Assembly: GCA_020638695.1 (NCBI GenBank)
Contig: JACKIB010000010.1
Span: 124,001-188,000, forward strand
Direction: 5' to 3'
From: Planctomycetota bacterium
GTDB lineage: Bacteria > Planctomycetota > UBA1135 > UBA2386
Length of the DNA: 64,000 nt
Shown here piece by piece: positions 46,229 to 56,113 of the stretch; within the stretch, counting starts at the first letter, position 1, and each line of letters starts with the position of its first letter. The translations under genes and the position numbers were made by a program. The notes below the pieces were generated by a model. The model was not told where the DNA came from, ran no database searches, and was given only the letters and a program-made list of their open reading frames with translations.

Positions 46229-47863
46229 CTACGCGCCGGTCTCGTGAAGGCGAAAGCTCAGCGATCGCACGGCCGCTGCGATGGCGTCCTGCCCCTGCTT
46301 GTGTCGTTCGATCTCGTCGCCGACGGCCTTCCATCCCCTCGGGGTCAGCTCCCGGATGCGGGACTGCGGCGTGGTCGAGATTCGATGCAACACGTCGCGG
46401 AGGTAGAGCAGCGGGTTGATCCCGTGCTCCCGACACGACTGCGCCAGACTCATCATCACCGCCGCTGCCTTGGCGCCCTCTTCGGAGCCGAAGAACTGCC
46501 AGTTCTTCCTGCCGATGACCGTGGCACGCAATGCCCTCTCGCAGCCGTTGTTCGAGATCTCGCGGATGCGGCCGTCATCGAGAAAGCGGATCAGCGTCGC
46601 CCACTGATTCCGGGTGTAGACCACGCCTTTCATCAGCGGTCCGCCTGGGAGGCTGGGCGGATTCAGCTGCGCATGGTCGAGCCAGGCTCGGATGGCATCG
46701 AGGATCGACTTGGACTTCTCCCGGCGCAAGGCGAGCAGCTCTTCATCGGTGAGGGTACGCCGCTCGTCCTGAGCACGCTGCTTCGCTTCGCGCTCGACGC
46801 GGAACAGCGTGCCAATCCAGTCGAGCATCTCGTTGGCGTTGGCATCACCGCTCCGTTTCGCCTTCTCGAAGTAGCGACGCACGTGCGCCCAGCACCCGAT
46901 CCGTGTGATCTCGCCCGGATCGAGCCCTGAGTAGCAATCGTGTCCGTCACACTGCAGTCGACCTCGGCGGTTGCCGATCACGGCTTTCGGCCCGTCGCGG
47001 TTGCGGGTGTCGGTGGCTTCGTAGAAGACGCCGGCGTACTGGTCTCGCCAGGCCCAGACATGGACATCGCGACAGCCGGGCTGGTTGCCGTTGCGCTGCA
47101 CGACGGTCGTGTCGTCGCTCTGAAGCACCGAGTTCTCGAGGCTCTCGAGCACGTCGGCGACGTGGGCGTCGTAGACCGGCTCGAGCAGTTCCGCGCATCG
47201 CAGCACCGAGCTGCACATCACGCTCCGCGACAGCGACAGGCCCTCGGCCTTGTACTTCTTCTCCAGCCGCGCGTAGGGCATGTGGTTGCAGAAGCGCTCG
47301 AAGATGATCTGCGCGAGGAAGCCCGGGCCAAGGATGCTCTTCTCGATCACACACGGCGGACCGTCGGCCACGATCACGTTGCCCTGGCAGGACCGGCACG
47401 CGTGCTTCGCCCGCTCGAACACGTGCACGTAGGTGATCTCGATGCGCTCGAGCTCCTGACGGGTCTCGACACCGAATTGGACGCGCACTTCACCGCAGTC
47501 CGGGCACGGCAATTGGTCGGCATCGACCGCGCAAGTTGTCGTCCGGCGGGGTAGGTGATCGGGGAAATCCTTCCGCCGCTTGTTGGCCGTCCGTGTGTGA
47601 GCCGGGACCTCGACGGTCTTGGCTGCCTTCTTGGCGGCTTCCAGGTCCTCGCGCAGTTCGTCGAACTCGGCGAAGGGCAACAACGTCCCTGGGTGCATGT
47701 AGCGCGACTTCTCGGAGCTGCGCCCGTGGACCATGCGGACGAGCTCGGCAATCCGCTGGTCCTGCAGCGCGATCTTCTCGAGCAACATGGGCACGAGTTC
47801 ACGCAGCCCCGCCTCGTCGATCTGCTCGAGGTCGATCCTCGTCGTCTTTGGGTCCACCACCAC
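46229..47863 (-). CDS. tnpC: IS66 transposase TnpC
   Basis: 544 aa, full length for the family. An N-terminal coiled-coil/leucine-rich segment (IALQDQRIAELVRMVHGRSSEKSRY) is followed by a zinc-finger region (CPDCGEVRVQFG; HACRSCQGNVIVADGP). The DDE core follows, with LQSDDTTV (first Asp), LQCDGHDCYSGL (second Asp) and NNGCERALRATVIGRKNWQFFGSEEGAKAAAVMMSL (catalytic Glu). The C-terminal IS66 domain (HGINPLLYLRDVLHRI) is present. It overlaps the tnpB end, as in other IS66 elements. Looks functional. Confidence 0.95.
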   Translation of the reverse strand: MVVDPKTTRIDLEQIDEAGLRELVPMLLEKIALQDQRIAELVRMVHGRSSEKSRYMHPGTLLPFAEFDELREDLEAAKKAAKTVEVPAHTRTANKRRKDFPDHLPRRTTTCAVDADQLPCPDCGEVRVQFGVETRQELERIEITYVHVFERAKHACRSCQGNVIVADGPPCVIEKSILGPGFLAQIIFERFCNHMPYARLEKKYKAEGLSLSRSVMCSSVLRCAELLEPVYDAHVADVLESLENSVLQSDDTTVVQRNGNQPGCRDVHVWAWRDQYAGVFYEATDTRNRDGPKAVIGNRRGRLQCDGHDCYSGLDPGEITRIGCWAHVRRYFEKAKRSGDANANEMLDWIGTLFRVEREAKQRAQDERRTLTDEELLALRREKSKSILDAIRAWLDHAQLNPPSLPGGPLMKGVVYTRNQWATLIRFLDDGRIREISNNGCERALRATVIGRKNWQFFGSEEGAKAAAVMMSLAQSCREHGINPLLYLRDVLHRISTTPQSRIRELTPRGWKAVGDEIERHKQGQDAIAAAVRSLSFRLHETGA

Positions 47864-48236
47864 CGCGCCGACCTATACGGACCGTGCGTGCGAAGTGGCG
47901 TCGGAACTTCGCTTTCTTCGCGTCGATTCCTTCGAGCAACATCATCAGTCGGGCGCGATCGATCTCGACGTGCGTGTCGTCGTCGCGGCTCGAGTACCGC
48001 CACGCATCGAACCGGCCGCTCTCGAGGCGCTTGGCAAGCATCCAGAATCCGTTGCCGTCCCACAGCAGCAACTTCACACGATCGCGTCGGCGATTGAAGA
48101 AGACGAACACGTCGCCGGCGTACGGATCGCAGCTGAGCGAGTGCTCCACGAGCGCGCACAGACCATCGAACTGCTTGCGCATGTCGGTGACGGCACAGCA
48201 GAGGAACACGCGCACCTGAGCCGGCAGGCTCAGCAC
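47799..48236 (-). CDS. tnpB: IS66 accessory protein TnpB
   Basis: 145 aa. Contains the IS66 Orf2 signature: VRVFLCCAVTDMRKQFDGLCALVEHSL, DPYAGDVFVFFNRRRDRVKLLLWDGNGFWMLAKRLESGRF. TnpB is required for IS66 transposition in studied elements, although its biochemical role is unclear. It overlaps tnpA by 7 nt upstream and tnpC downstream. The C-terminal tail (RRGGGGPKDDEDRP) is longer than usual because the frame runs on into tnpC. Confidence 0.95.
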   Translation of the reverse strand: MLSLPAQVRVFLCCAVTDMRKQFDGLCALVEHSLSCDPYAGDVFVFFNRRRDRVKLLLWDGNGFWMLAKRLESGRFDAWRYSSRDDDTHVEIDRARLMMLLEGIDAKKAKFRRHFARTVRIGRRGGGGPKDDEDRPRADRRGGAA

Positions 48237-48553
48237 GTCGTACGCTCGGACAGCAGTCGCTCCACGAGGCGGTCGGCGATGCGGCCTCGCGCCTCGACGA
48301 CCAAGCCATCGACATGTCGAAGCACCAACTCTGGACTGGCGCTCTCCGCGACATCGGACGGGCTCAGTTCGACGACACCCAGGTCGACGAACTCGGACTC
48401 AGCCTGCTCCTTCCTCAGCCGGTGCGACCACCAGGCCAGCGTGCCCACGGGGATGCCGGAGCGGGCGGACAGGTCACGGAGGGTGAGGCCTTGCGCCTCG
48501 CGACGCGACAGCCAGTGCTCGATCTCGCGGCGTCGCTGCGTGCGTTTCGACAT
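48230..48553 (-). CDS. tnpA: IS66 accessory protein TnpA
   Basis: 107 aa. An N-terminal helix-turn-helix (REIEHWLSRREAQGLTLRDLSARSGIPVGTLAWWSHRLRKE) typical of IS66 Orf1 proteins, followed by an acidic linker and a short helical tail. The start ATG at 48553 lies 58 bp inside the right terminus. The first about 75 residues are duplicated in the inverted remnant at 45915. Confidence 0.93.
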   Translation of the reverse strand: MSKRTQRRREIEHWLSRREAQGLTLRDLSARSGIPVGTLAWWSHRLRKEQAESEFVDLGVVELSPSDVAESASPELVLRHVDGLVVEARGRIADRLVERLLSERTTC

Positions 48554-48611
48554 CCGCGCGAGTCTGCCGGCGGATCGCGAACTTCCCAGATGGGGTTGCC
48601 AGGACAGTTAC

Positions 48612-49500
48612 AGATGATGCAGCGCATCTTCGAGGCCCACTTCTTCGGCTTCCACGTCAGCTCGAAGCAGGACCACTCGTCGTCGATGACGTTCCACCTG
48701 GACCGCTCACGGATCATCCCCTTCACCTCGGGGAAGCGCTCGAAGGGCACGCTGATCGAGAAGTCGACCCCTTCGGCTTCGAGCCAGCCGCAGGTCTGCT
48801 CGCTGAAGTGCGCTCCGTCCATGCGGGTCTCGATTCGCCCCCGGAAGCCGCTTTCCCGCAGTTCGGCGATGCATGACTTGACGAACTCGAGGGCGCCGTT
48901 CGAATCGTGCACGTTGCCGGATCGATGCAGGACATCGAAGACCTGACCGGTCTGCGCGACCGTTGCGAACAGCGGGTAGTAGCTCCGCTGCCCCTTCTTC
49001 TTGTTGTACCCGACCGCAGTTCCTTCGGTGCGTCGGCTCTTGGTGCTGATCACCGAGCCGTCGAAGTCGATCGTCACCCGACTCGGCGAGTTGATCTTGA
49101 CGCGCTCGATCACCAGCGAGCGGATCAGCTTTCGCATGTTCGTCACCACGCGCTCATCCATCTGCGGCAACCGACGAGACAACGTCGACACGTCGGGAAC
49201 GCGCCGAAGACCGAGGAACCGCTTGAGCAGAGGGTCGTCGCGGTAGTAGTCCAGGTCCCGGAGACGCCGCCACCCCAGGAACGAGTGCGTGATCAAGATC
49301 AGCAGCATCGTGCTCGCGCCGTAGCTCACCGACCTCGACAAGTGCCGCACGCAGTCCTGCAGCATCTTCCGTAGTTGCAGACCGTTCGAGAGCGCTTGGA
49401 GGATGACCAGACCCGAGAACGACGTCAGGTCGTGCTCCTCGAAACGAATCTCCGGAAGGGTGTGGGTTGCGCTTCGAACTTCTTCCCGCGATAGTCGCAC
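48612..49500 (-). pseudogene. IS1380-family transposase, 3' end removed by IS66
   Basis: About 296 codons from the ATG at 49500 to the IS66 junction at 48611. Motifs: TIDFDGSVISTKSRRTEGTAVGYNKKKGQRSYYPLF (catalytic Asp with the GYN...K.G..SY block), RSGNVHDSNGALEFV, and RIETRMDGAHFSEQ (second Asp). The third acidic motif and C-terminus are missing; past the junction the frame reads IS66 sequence. The missing part is not found on the other side of the IS66 block, so a deletion or recombination followed insertion. Confidence 0.9.
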
Positions 49501-49715
49501 GTGAGCCTACTTCGTGTTGATGGGTTGACTGAGCAACGACGCAACAACATGGATGTCAGGCTCTTTCATTCCATCTCGACCGTGCACGCGAATCTCACTG
49601 GGCGTGAACTCCGCTCGCGGATCCGATCGGCAATGGAGAATGCGATTCGCGTTGCGGATCACGCGGCTCGCGCGCCTCGAAGGCGAGAACTACGCAACTG
49701 GAGGGGATAGTGTCG

Positions 49716-50105
49716 ATGGAGAGAGAGCTCCGGCAGATTCTCGGCGCCGCGGATGACGGCAAGGGTCTGAACAGTATCGTCGATCAGTTTCGCAGAGGCC
49801 GTGACGCAAAGGATGTGGTCCCGGCACTAGACTCGTCGGACTCTGATCTGGTCTCAGTTGGAGCCTGGATTCTAGGCGAGCTGCCAGTTGAGTTGTACGA
49901 CTCTCATGAGCTGGTTTCTCGACTGCGCAAGTTGATCGACCACGACGACCCTGCAGTTCGCTTTCATGCCTTTGGGGCCCTATTCCCAGTCTTGGACTGG
50001 AAACACGAGTCCACGCGCGAATTGCTGTTGAGGTTGCAAAGAGACTCGAACGAGGGGGTCCGCAGGAGCGCGGAGGCGGCTATCGCTCAATTGACGTCGC
50101 GGTAA
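49716..50105 (+). CDS. Small HEAT-repeat-like protein (orphan immunity candidate)
   Basis: 129 aa from the ATG at 49716, chosen over the GTG at 49710 because GGAGGGG at 49700-49706 is then well spaced. All-helical, with repeats in which a conserved Asp/Pro and Arg start each helix pair: DLVSVGAWILGELPVELYDSHELVSRLRKLIDHDDPAVRFHAFGALFPVLDWKH, then LLLRLQRDSNEGVRRSAEAAIAQL. Such small HEAT proteins are common immunity proteins beside polymorphic toxins. It sits in the RHS island, and its 3' end is duplicated at 45643, right behind the RHS tip region. The assignment as an immunity protein is contextual. The 215 bp before it (49501-49715) hold no clear gene. Confidence 0.7.
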   Translation: MERELRQILGAADDGKGLNSIVDQFRRGRDAKDVVPALDSSDSDLVSVGAWILGELPVELYDSHELVSRLRKLIDHDDPAVRFHAFGALFPVLDWKHESTRELLLRLQRDSNEGVRRSAEAAIAQLTSR

Positions 50106-50239
50106 GCAGTTGAACTCAGTACGGCGAGTCCAGTATGTCCAGGCGCTACAGGAACCCGTGTGGGTAGCTGAGGCCGGGTAGGAGGACCGATCCGGACTTC
50201 CGCACCGCGCTGGGCTACTCTGGCGGCCTGAACCTCACC
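50026..50239 (+). repeat. 214-bp direct repeat, right copy
   Basis: Same sequence as 45643-45856. Here the flanks are uninterrupted: the HEAT gene runs into it from the left, and the RHS fragment continues to 50838 on the right. This is therefore the parental arrangement, and the left copy is the derivative. Confidence 0.9.
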
Positions 50240-50860
50240 TACACGCCGGACAACGTGGGGCGGCTGCAAGAGATCCAGTACCAAGTGCCGGGCGCGGCGA
50301 TGCGCTCGCTGGCGACGTACCGCCACCAGGGCCACGACGTGAACGAGCGGGTGGTGAGCGGCACCGCGTCGGGCAAGACGACGGTGGGGTGGGATGCGTA
50401 CAAGCGCATCATCCAGCTCAAGGACCAGAAGGTCGGGGCCGGGGTGCTGTCGCAGTTCGACTACGAGTACGACGTAGTGGATCGGCTGACCAAGGAGACC
50501 TACACGCGGCCGAGCACCCAGCACGTCGGCGGCGGGGACCGCTACGTGTACGACGAGTTCGGCCGCGTGACGCAGGCGTGGCTGGGGCTGAACGCGGCGA
50601 GCATGGCCGCACCGCTCGACGACAACGGGAGCACGTTCGCGCAGCGGAAGAAGTACACCCTGGATGCGACCTCGAATCGCGATCTGGTCGACATCGGTAC
50701 CCATCCGCCGGGGCAGGGCTTCAGCAGCTTCAGCCGCGACTACACGGTGCAGGGCGGGGCTTCGCCGGTGTCGAACCGGTACGACACTACCAACCCGGGG
50801 TTCTACACCGGGGGCACGGAGCAGTACCTGTACGACGAGGGCGCTGCGCGCACAAGGTAG
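50186..50860 (+). pseudogene. Second RHS-core fragment
   Basis: Bases 50186-50838 match 39914-40569 of the main RHS gene almost perfectly, with one 3-nt deletion (RVVSGTASGK against RVLSYGTASGK). The frame encodes YD-repeat sequence (YTPDNVGRLQEIQYQVPG, YDEFGRVTQAWLGLNAAS, GTEQYLYDE) and then departs into AARTR and a stop at 50860. It has no start signal. It looks like a partial duplication of the RHS gene, as expected from displaced orphan RHS modules. Confidence 0.9.
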
Positions 50861-51431
50861 CCCGACGCAGTGGTCCGACGCTTTGTCCAGCCTTCGCGCG
50901 CTCGCTGAGAAGGAGTCGGACAAGGAGGCAAAGGCCGCGATCCTCAACAACATTGGGGTCTGCTTGATTCGATTGTCTCGGAATGATGAGGCGCGCGATG
51001 CATTCAGCAAGTCTGTTGCTTTGCACGGAGGCCACCGCAGCTTCGCCTTCCTCAACATGCGGAAGTTCTGGACGAGCTACGAGCGCGAACGAATGAGCGG
51101 CCCAGTCGACCAAAGAGTCGACGCAAGGGAGTTCGAGTTGCTGAGGTTGCAGCAGAGGTTATCCGTGGCGATCGACGAGAAGCGGCCACGGAAGCACTTG
51201 GAGAGTCTCTTGGCGGATCTCGATCGGTTGGCGACTGAAGCAGCGCCGAACCCGCTGAGGGAAATCAACCAGTGGCTTGCGTTGTCGGGATCAGCAGAAA
51301 TCTCTTTGTGGAATGAGAGCAGAAGCGGTGCCAACTTGAATGTCCGTGTGCGCATCATTCCATGGCTCCTGTGCGAGCCGCGGAAGTCCATCGTCGGTAT
51401 GCGAAGGATGCTGGGAGACATAGGCCGATGA
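50841..51431 (+). pseudogene. 5'-truncated TPR-like gene
   Basis: About 196 codons open to a stop at 51431, with no start of its own and beginning at the break point of the RHS fragment. Helical and TPR-like at first (LSSLRALAEKESDKEAKAAILNNIGVCLIRLSRNDEARDAFSKSVAL), then an Arg/Glu-rich coiled coil (FELLRLQQRLSVAIDEKRPRKHLESLLADLDRLATEA). Codon use is less GC-biased than in chromosomal genes. It may be the tail of another toxin-partner gene whose beginning was replaced by RHS sequence. Confidence 0.6.
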
Positions 51432-51508
51432 TGGTTCTTGCCATGGAGCGTCATGACGAGAAGGACGACGGAGACCCGCGATATGCAAGTCTCGCTGCCG
51501 GGGTTATC

Positions 51509-51545
51509 CAGCAAGACGTACGACTTCGTGGGGCGCGGCACCGGT
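51509..51545 (+). repeat. Short RHS remnant
   Basis: About 35 bp closely matching 39456-39490 of the main RHS gene: GCAAGACGTACGACTTCGT then GGGGCGC here against TGGGCGC there, i.e. KTYDFVGR. It marks the right side of the RHS-derived rearrangements, about 70 bp before the ferredoxin stop. Confidence 0.65.
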
Positions 51546-51613
51546 TCTCGAGTTCATCGCCGCTTGCGCGCTCGTGAACTCATCCGGACATCCGCCCCCG
51601 TGGGCCGCAGAAC

Positions 51614-51948
51614 TCAATACGGCGAGTCCAGCATGTCCCAGACGATCTCTTCGACGTCCGGCTTCACATGCCCGCACAGCCGCTCGACCGGATTGCCGTC
51701 GTGCAGAAGGTGGTCGACGATCTCCGGGACGTCGGTCTCGGTGACGTGCGAGTAGAACAGGCGGTCCGGGAACACCGTGACGTTGATCGCCTCCTCGCAG
51801 CCGCCGAAGCACGGGAAGCGGCGCACCTTCACGCGTTCCTGCGTCGGGTCCTCGGCCTCGATGCACTCCTTGATCTTGTGGTAGATGTCACCGGAGCCAT
51901 GCTCGGTGCAGTCGCCACCTTCACACACGTAGAGAAGTCGGGTCGACA

Positions 51949-51949
<1 letters not shown>
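51614..51949 (-). CDS. Thioredoxin-like [2Fe-2S] ferredoxin of the box cluster
   Basis: 111 aa from the ATG at 51949, which overlaps the boxB stop (TGATG). Cysteines 9 and 14 (VCEGGDC) and 47 and 51 (PCFGGC) form the C-x4-C...C-x3-C pattern of thioredoxin-fold [2Fe-2S] ferredoxins. The rest fits the fold (beta-alpha-beta with INVTVFPDRLFYSHVTETDVPEIVDHLL). As the last gene of a boxC-boxB transcription unit it is probably an electron carrier for BoxB. The known reductase BoxA is not in the window. Its last codons (MLDSPY) resemble relics at 45729 and 50112 in the neighbouring island. Confidence 0.88.
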
Positions 51950-53360
<1,411 letters not shown>

Positions 53361-53364
<4 letters not shown>

Positions 53365-54989
53365 GTTCGTCTCCAGTCGAAGTGGGCCGGCTCGGGCTTG
53401 CCGAAGCGGGTGAGCGCCCCGCTGTCACCGGTCGCGTTGGGTCGGATGAAGATCCAGTTCTGCCAGGCGCTGAGCCGGCCGAAGATCTTGGAGTCGCACG
53501 TCTCCGGGCCGGCGAAGCGCAGCGAGGCTTCCATGCCGGTCAGGGCATCGGGGGAAAGCGAAGCGCGTTCCTCGATGGCGATTCGGGTGTCGTCCTCGAA
53601 GTCGAACTCGTCGCCGAGGACGGTGACCAGACCGAGTTCGTCGGCTTCCGCGGCGGAGACCCGCGGCTGCTCGGCGGCGAGCCGGGCGGCGTGGTCGGGG
53701 TCGGCCAGGAAGCGGCTCTGCAGCCGCGACAACCCGTTCGACATCGGCAGCAGCCCACCGGACAGCGGGCCGACCGCCATCTCGACCGGACGGCTCGGGT
53801 CGTCGAGTGCGTAGATGCGGTCGCTGGCGAGCGCCAGCTCGAGGAAGCTGCCGGCGAAGCAGCTGCCGTCGCCGGCGAGCGCGAAGAAGCTGCGCGCAGA
53901 CAGTTCGTAGCGGCGCAGCGTGCGGGCCATCTGCAGCAGGATCTCGTTCACCAGCCAGTGGGCGCGGTGCTCGAACAGCACCCGCTCGGCGGCCAGGATC
54001 GCATCGATGTCGCCGCGGGTCTGCAGCAACACCAGGCCGATGTTCTCGGCTTCGAGCCGCAGGTGCAGCAGCGCGTCGTCGAGCTCGCGGAAGCAGCGCA
54101 GCGCCCAACTGCCGTCGCCGGCTGCCAGATAGCCGGCGCCGTCCGAAGGCTGCGGTGTGGTCGGCGCGTGCACCGTGAGGCGTGCGACGCGGCGGTCGCG
54201 GTCGAGCTCAACGGTGACGTGCTGGTAGCGCCAGGTGTCGCCCTCGATCTCCGCGGTGATCCGTGACAGCGCGATGCCGGAGTCGGCCTTCTGCGGCATC
54301 GAATCGGCCAGCGCGCGGGCCCGTTCGGCCACCCTGTCGGCGAACTTGCTCGACGGGAAGGTGTCGTCGATCAGTCCCCAGGCCTTCGCCTTCTTGCCCT
54401 TGAGGCCCTCCTGCAGGGTCGCGAACACGTCGGCGCGGTCGCGGCGGACCTTGCGCTTGTCGACCAGGCGGGTGAGGCCGCCGGTCCCCGGGAGCACGCC
54501 GAGCAGTGGGACCTCGGGCAGCGACACGGCGCTGTTGCCGTCGTCGATCAGGAAGATCTCGTCGCACGCCATCGCCAGCTCGTAGCCGCCGCCGGCGCAG
54601 GTGCCGTTCAACGCGGCGAGGAAGCGGATGCCCGAGTGCTGGCTGGCGTCTTCGATCGACAGCCGCGTCTCGTTGGTGAACTTGCAGAAGTTGACCTTGA
54701 AGGCGTGCGACGAGGCGCCGAGCATCGAGATGTTGGCGCCGGCGCAGAACACCCGCTCCGCCGCGCTGCCCAGCACCACCACGCGGACCTCGGGGTGCTC
54801 GAAACGGATCCGTTGGATCGCGTCCGCCAGCTCGATGTCGACGCCGAGGTCGTAGCTGTTCAGCTTGAGCTCGTAGCCGTCGCGGAACGGGTGCTCCGGC
54901 TGAACGCGCATGTCGAGCCGGGCGATGGCGCCGTCGAACGTCAGCTGCCAGTGCCGGTAGTCCGAAGGCTGGGTCTGGAACTGGATCAT
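53361..54989 (-). CDS. boxC: Benzoyl-CoA-dihydrodiol lyase BoxC
   Basis: 542 aa from the ATG at 54989; this start gives the family N-terminus IQFQTQPSDYRHWQLTFDGAIARLDM. Earlier in-frame codons would run through the intergenic promoter. BoxC opens the ring of 2,3-epoxybenzoyl-CoA with water, yielding 3,4-didehydroadipyl-CoA semialdehyde and formate. It is a double crotonase-fold protein: the first half has RVFCAGANISMLG and NGTCAGGGYELAMACDEIFL (oxyanion-hole glycines), and the second half has DGSCFAGSFLELALASDRIYAL. First gene of the minus-strand box unit, divergent from boxR. Confidence 0.96.
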
Positions 54990-55027
54990 GGGAGGGCGAT
55001 TCTGGCGGGCGGGACGGGTGGCAACAA

Positions 55028-55086
55028 GCACTATACGGCACATTCCGGGCCTTGATCCGGGCTTGTTCATGCACTATATTGCAGAA
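55028..55086. promoter_or_regulatory. boxR/boxC divergent promoter with BoxR-type operator sites
   Basis: For boxR: -35 TTGATC (55052-55057), 17-bp spacer, -10 TATATT (55075-55080), then 6 nt to the ATG at 55087. The start site would be at or next to the A of the ATG, giving a leaderless mRNA. TGCA-CTATAT-TGCA (55070-55083) covers this -10. The motif GCACTATA occurs at 55028 and again at 55071, 43 bp apart (about four helical turns). Read on the minus strand, the first copy gives TATAGT, a possible -10 for boxC. BzdR/BoxR regulators are known to bind TGCA-N6-type sites. Confidence 0.68.
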
Positions 55087-55833
55087 ATGGACCGCCACGA
55101 AGTCGTGCTGCGCGACCTCGGTGACGCCGTGCAGGCGGCGCGCAAGGCCCGGGGGCTGACTCGACGGGCGCTGGCGCAGCGCAGCGGCGTGTCCGAGCGC
55201 TTCTTGGCCGAGATCGAAGCCGGTCGTGGCAACCCTTCCCTGCTGCGGCTCGATGACCTGGCACTCGCGCTGGACGCGAGTGTCGCGGACCTGCTGCGGC
55301 CACGCGGCGCGGACGCCGTCGGTCGGGCGCGCGCCCTGGCGTTGCTCGGGCTGCGTGGGGCCGGCAAGAGCACGGTGGGGAAGATGCTCGCCGCGGAGCT
55401 GGGGTGGTCGTTCGTCGAGTTGGACGCGGTGGTGGAGGAGCAGTCGGGCCTGGCGCTACAGGAGTTGTTCGAGTTGCACGGTGACGACTACTACCGGCGA
55501 TCGGAGCGTCAGGCGCTGGAGCACGTGCTGGCGGGGTCGGATCCGCTGGTGCTGGCGACCGGCGGCGGGTTGGTCACCGAGCCGCGGACCTTCGAAGTGC
55601 TGCGGCAGCGCAGCAAGACGGTGTGGTTGCGGGCGGCGCCTGAGGATCACTGGGCGCGGGTTGTGGCGCAGGGGGACACTCGGCCGATGCAGGGGCATGA
55701 CCGGGCTTTCGAGCATCTTTGCACGATCCTGGCGGAGCGAGAGCGGTTGTATCGGCTCGCCGATGCGACGGTGGACACGACGGGTCGGAGCCCGGAGCAG
55801 GTTTGTGCTCGGTTGGTGGCGTTGGTGGGGTGA
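55087..55833 (+). CDS. boxR: Benzoyl-CoA-responsive regulator BoxR
   Basis: 248 aa from the ATG at 55087; an alternative ATG at 55069 would overlap the predicted promoter. Residues about 8-70 are an XRE-type helix-turn-helix (LGDAVQAARKARGLTRRALAQRSGVSERFLAEIEAGRGNPSLLRLDDLALAL). About 80-248 are a shikimate-kinase-like domain with an intact P-loop (GLRGAGKSTVG), FVELD, TGGGLV and a shikimate-kinase lid-like RPMQG. This two-domain design is diagnostic of BoxR/BzdR, in which the kinase-like part senses benzoyl-CoA and relieves repression of catabolic genes. Divergent from boxC; autoregulation is likely because an operator overlaps its own -10. Confidence 0.95.
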   Translation: MDRHEVVLRDLGDAVQAARKARGLTRRALAQRSGVSERFLAEIEAGRGNPSLLRLDDLALALDASVADLLRPRGADAVGRARALALLGLRGAGKSTVGKMLAAELGWSFVELDAVVEEQSGLALQELFELHGDDYYRRSERQALEHVLAGSDPLVLATGGGLVTEPRTFEVLRQRSKTVWLRAAPEDHWARVVAQGDTRPMQGHDRAFEHLCTILAERERLYRLADATVDTTGRSPEQVCARLVALVG

Positions 55834-55860
55834 GTGGGGTCGGGGGGTGTTGGGCTCTTG

Positions 55861-55896
55861 GGCTCTGGGGCTCCCTCAACCTCGAGCTCCAGAGCC
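55861..55896 (+). terminator. Hairpin after boxR, resembling sequence beyond the RAYT gene
   Basis: GGCTCTGGGGCTC (55861-55873) pairs with GAGCTCCAGAGCC (55884-55896), 12 of 13 plus one G-T, around a 10-nt loop, 28 bp after the boxR stop. Probably the boxR terminator. Its reverse complement loosely resembles the GCGGCTTCAGAGGTTGAGG segment near 56938, on the other side of the transposase gene, so it may also be part of a REP-like pair. Confidence 0.5.
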
Positions 55897-56113
55897 GCGG
55901 GAGTGCGGGTGGGGTCTGGGGGTGAACGCGCGTGAGCGGGACACTGATTGGGCATTGATCGGAGCGGTGCGTGAGGGGGCGAATCGTGAGCGTGATTCGA
56001 GTGGGGTGATTGTGTGGTTTCCCCTTAGATACATGTGAAAACATTCAGTCATGACTTGACCTATCGTGGCTTGGTCCGTAGAACTATGCTCTAACAAGGG
56101 TGGAGTGTTGCGG

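Larger units (their letters stand above)
46149..48611 (-). mobile_element. Intact IS66-family insertion sequence
   Basis: 2463 bp with imperfect ends GTAACTGTCCAGCCAACC (left) and GTAACTGTCCTGGCAACC (right, reverse strand), carrying tnpA, tnpB and tnpC in order on the minus strand. Its right end interrupts an IS1380 transposase. No 8-bp target duplication is visible, so the flanks have been rearranged since insertion. Confidence 0.92.
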
